Assembly: GCA_963995525.1 (NCBI GenBank)
Contig: OZ023208.1
Coordinates: forward strand, 22,638,120 to 22,702,119
Length of the DNA: 64,000 nucleotides
Direction of reading: 5' to 3'
Origin: Escarpia spicata
Lineage: Eukaryota; Annelida; Polychaeta; Sabellida; Siboglinidae
The notes under the pieces are model-generated. The model was not told the DNA's origin, searched no databases, and saw nothing but the letters and a program-made list of their open reading frames with translations. The translations under genes were made by a program, and so were the position numbers. Shown here piece by piece: positions 63,581-64,000 of the stretch (within the stretch, counting starts at the first letter, position 1; each line of letters starts with the position of its first letter).

Positions 63581-64000
63581 CCAGTCTGAAAAAAGAAAAC
63601 GACGGTACGACGTTCCTGCTCACGGTAATCGACGTCTTCTCGAAAGTCGCCCGATGCGTTCCGCTGAAGACCAAGTCGGCGACGTCTGTGTCGAAGGCGC
63701 TGAACGGACTCTTCGCCGATGTACAGCCGTTGTTTTTACAGACCGATAGAGGTCTGGAATTCTATAACCGTAGCGTTCGAGGTGTGTTGGACAGGTACGG
63801 CATCCAGCACTTCTCCACCTCTAACGAGGAGATCAAGGCGAGCATCGTGGAACGTTTCAATCGCACACTAATGACACGGCTGTGGCGATACCTGACACAC
63901 AAAGAATCGTGGCGATACATCGATATCCTTCCGGATCTGGTGCGCACGTACAACGACAAGCCCCATCGTAGTATCGGGATGGCTCCATCGCAGGTGGATG
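63340..64000 (+). CDS. Retrovirus-like (Polinton c-type) integrase, 3' end outside window
   Basis: ATG at 63340 (the only start after the upstream stop at 63322-63324), open to the window edge, 220 codons visible. Basic N-terminus (MVRRRKQLEDVYFNPSKVGS), then the RNase H-like core: QWQADLVDV with the first Asp, LLTVIDVFSKVARCVPLKTK, LQTDRGLEF with the second Asp, and KASIVERFNRTL with the catalytic Glu after 34 intervening residues, then TYNDKPHRSIGMAPSQV as the family's final core segment. It would insert the element with a short target duplication. A C-terminal chromodomain, common in this family, would lie outside the window. Confidence 0.92.
   Translation, partial: MVRRRKQLEDVYFNPSKVGSYGGIASLRYNVPRVPRKMVEQWLSEQNAYTLHKPVRVRFKRRRTVVGGRDQQWQADLVDVTSLKKENDGTTFLLTVIDVFSKVARCVPLKTKSATSVSKALNGLFADVQPLFLQTDRGLEFYNRSVRGVLDRYGIQHFSTSNEEIKASIVERFNRTLMTRLWRYLTHKESWRYIDILPDLVRTYNDKPHRSIGMAPSQVD

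Larger units (their letters stand above)
51880..64000 (+). mobile_element. Maverick/Polinton-type element, left part (continues beyond window)
   Basis: Diagnostic gene set: protein-primed family B polymerase (57012-61049), A32/FtsK-like ATPase (61366-61983) and retrovirus-like integrase (63340 onward). Coding is dense, on both strands, GC-richer than the host, and no frame is broken, suggesting recent insertion or an active virus-like element. The left terminus is uncertain: the sequence changes character between 51850 and 51900, and agtgcgtagtcacgtgaccg near 51889 is one candidate start. The matching terminal inverted repeat would lie outside the window. Capsid, penton and protease genes are not seen here. 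Confidence 0.88.

Overview
Organism and overall impression. This is metazoan nuclear DNA, not bacterial. It holds a spliced 15-exon animal gene (LMBRD1), AT-rich intergenic DNA, tRNA-derived SINE-like sequence, non-LTR and Ty3/gypsy retrotransposon remains, pogo/Tigger-like DNA transposons, and an exceptional load of minisatellites. Many of these arrays are built from copies of exon/intron junctions. As far as I recall, that peculiarity has been reported from amphioxus under the name 'mirages', so a cephalochordate is my leading guess; a mollusc or another invertebrate cannot be excluded from sequence alone.

Layout. 1-21.6 kb: intergenic, dominated by minisatellites with periods of about 23-48 bp, with a candidate minus-strand coding exon (2487-2763), two SINE-like tRNA pieces, a non-LTR retrotransposon fragment, a complete-ended pogo/Tigger-like element (12772-13987) and a MITE-like inverted repeat (20736-21214). 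21.7-46.8 kb: an intact LMBRD1 orthologue (lysosomal cobalamin transport escort protein). I resolved 15 exons totalling 1608 nt (535 codons plus stop), all with GT-AG boundaries and consistent phases. About 24 kb of intron surrounds 1.6 kb of coding sequence. At least eight introns carry arrays whose unit contains the neighbouring donor or acceptor, often with the adjoining codons. 48.1-51.9 kb: nested retrotransposons, a minus-strand LINE interrupted by a decayed gypsy element with a 148-bp 5' LTR and no visible 3' LTR.

51.9-64.0 kb: the left part of a Maverick/Polinton-type element, gene-dense, GC-richer and with open frames. In order: a three-exon acidic protein (-), a NADAR-family protein (+), an RPA70-like zinc-ribbon OB-fold protein (+), two minus-strand genes (ORF181 and ORF304, the latter with duplicated cyclin-docking-like motifs), protein-primed family B DNA polymerase (+), a 53-residue membrane protein, an A32/FtsK-like packaging ATPase, a basic pX-like small protein, a 262-residue conserved-looking protein, a possible second small membrane protein, and a retrovirus-like integrase that runs off the window. 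Capsid, penton and protease genes are not in view and may lie to the right.

How the element's genes fit together. Polymerase, ssDNA-binding protein and integrase would give replication and insertion; ATPase and pX-like protein point to virion packaging; NADAR and the cyclin-motif protein look like host-interaction functions. ORF304/ORF181 and polB diverge from one control region (56.6-57.0 kb). Their transcripts end in the same hairpin-capable 3' element, present as an inverted pair at 55097-55152 and 61073-61124. The two main points of interest are this cargo-rich Polinton and the splice-junction-derived minisatellites of LMBRD1.
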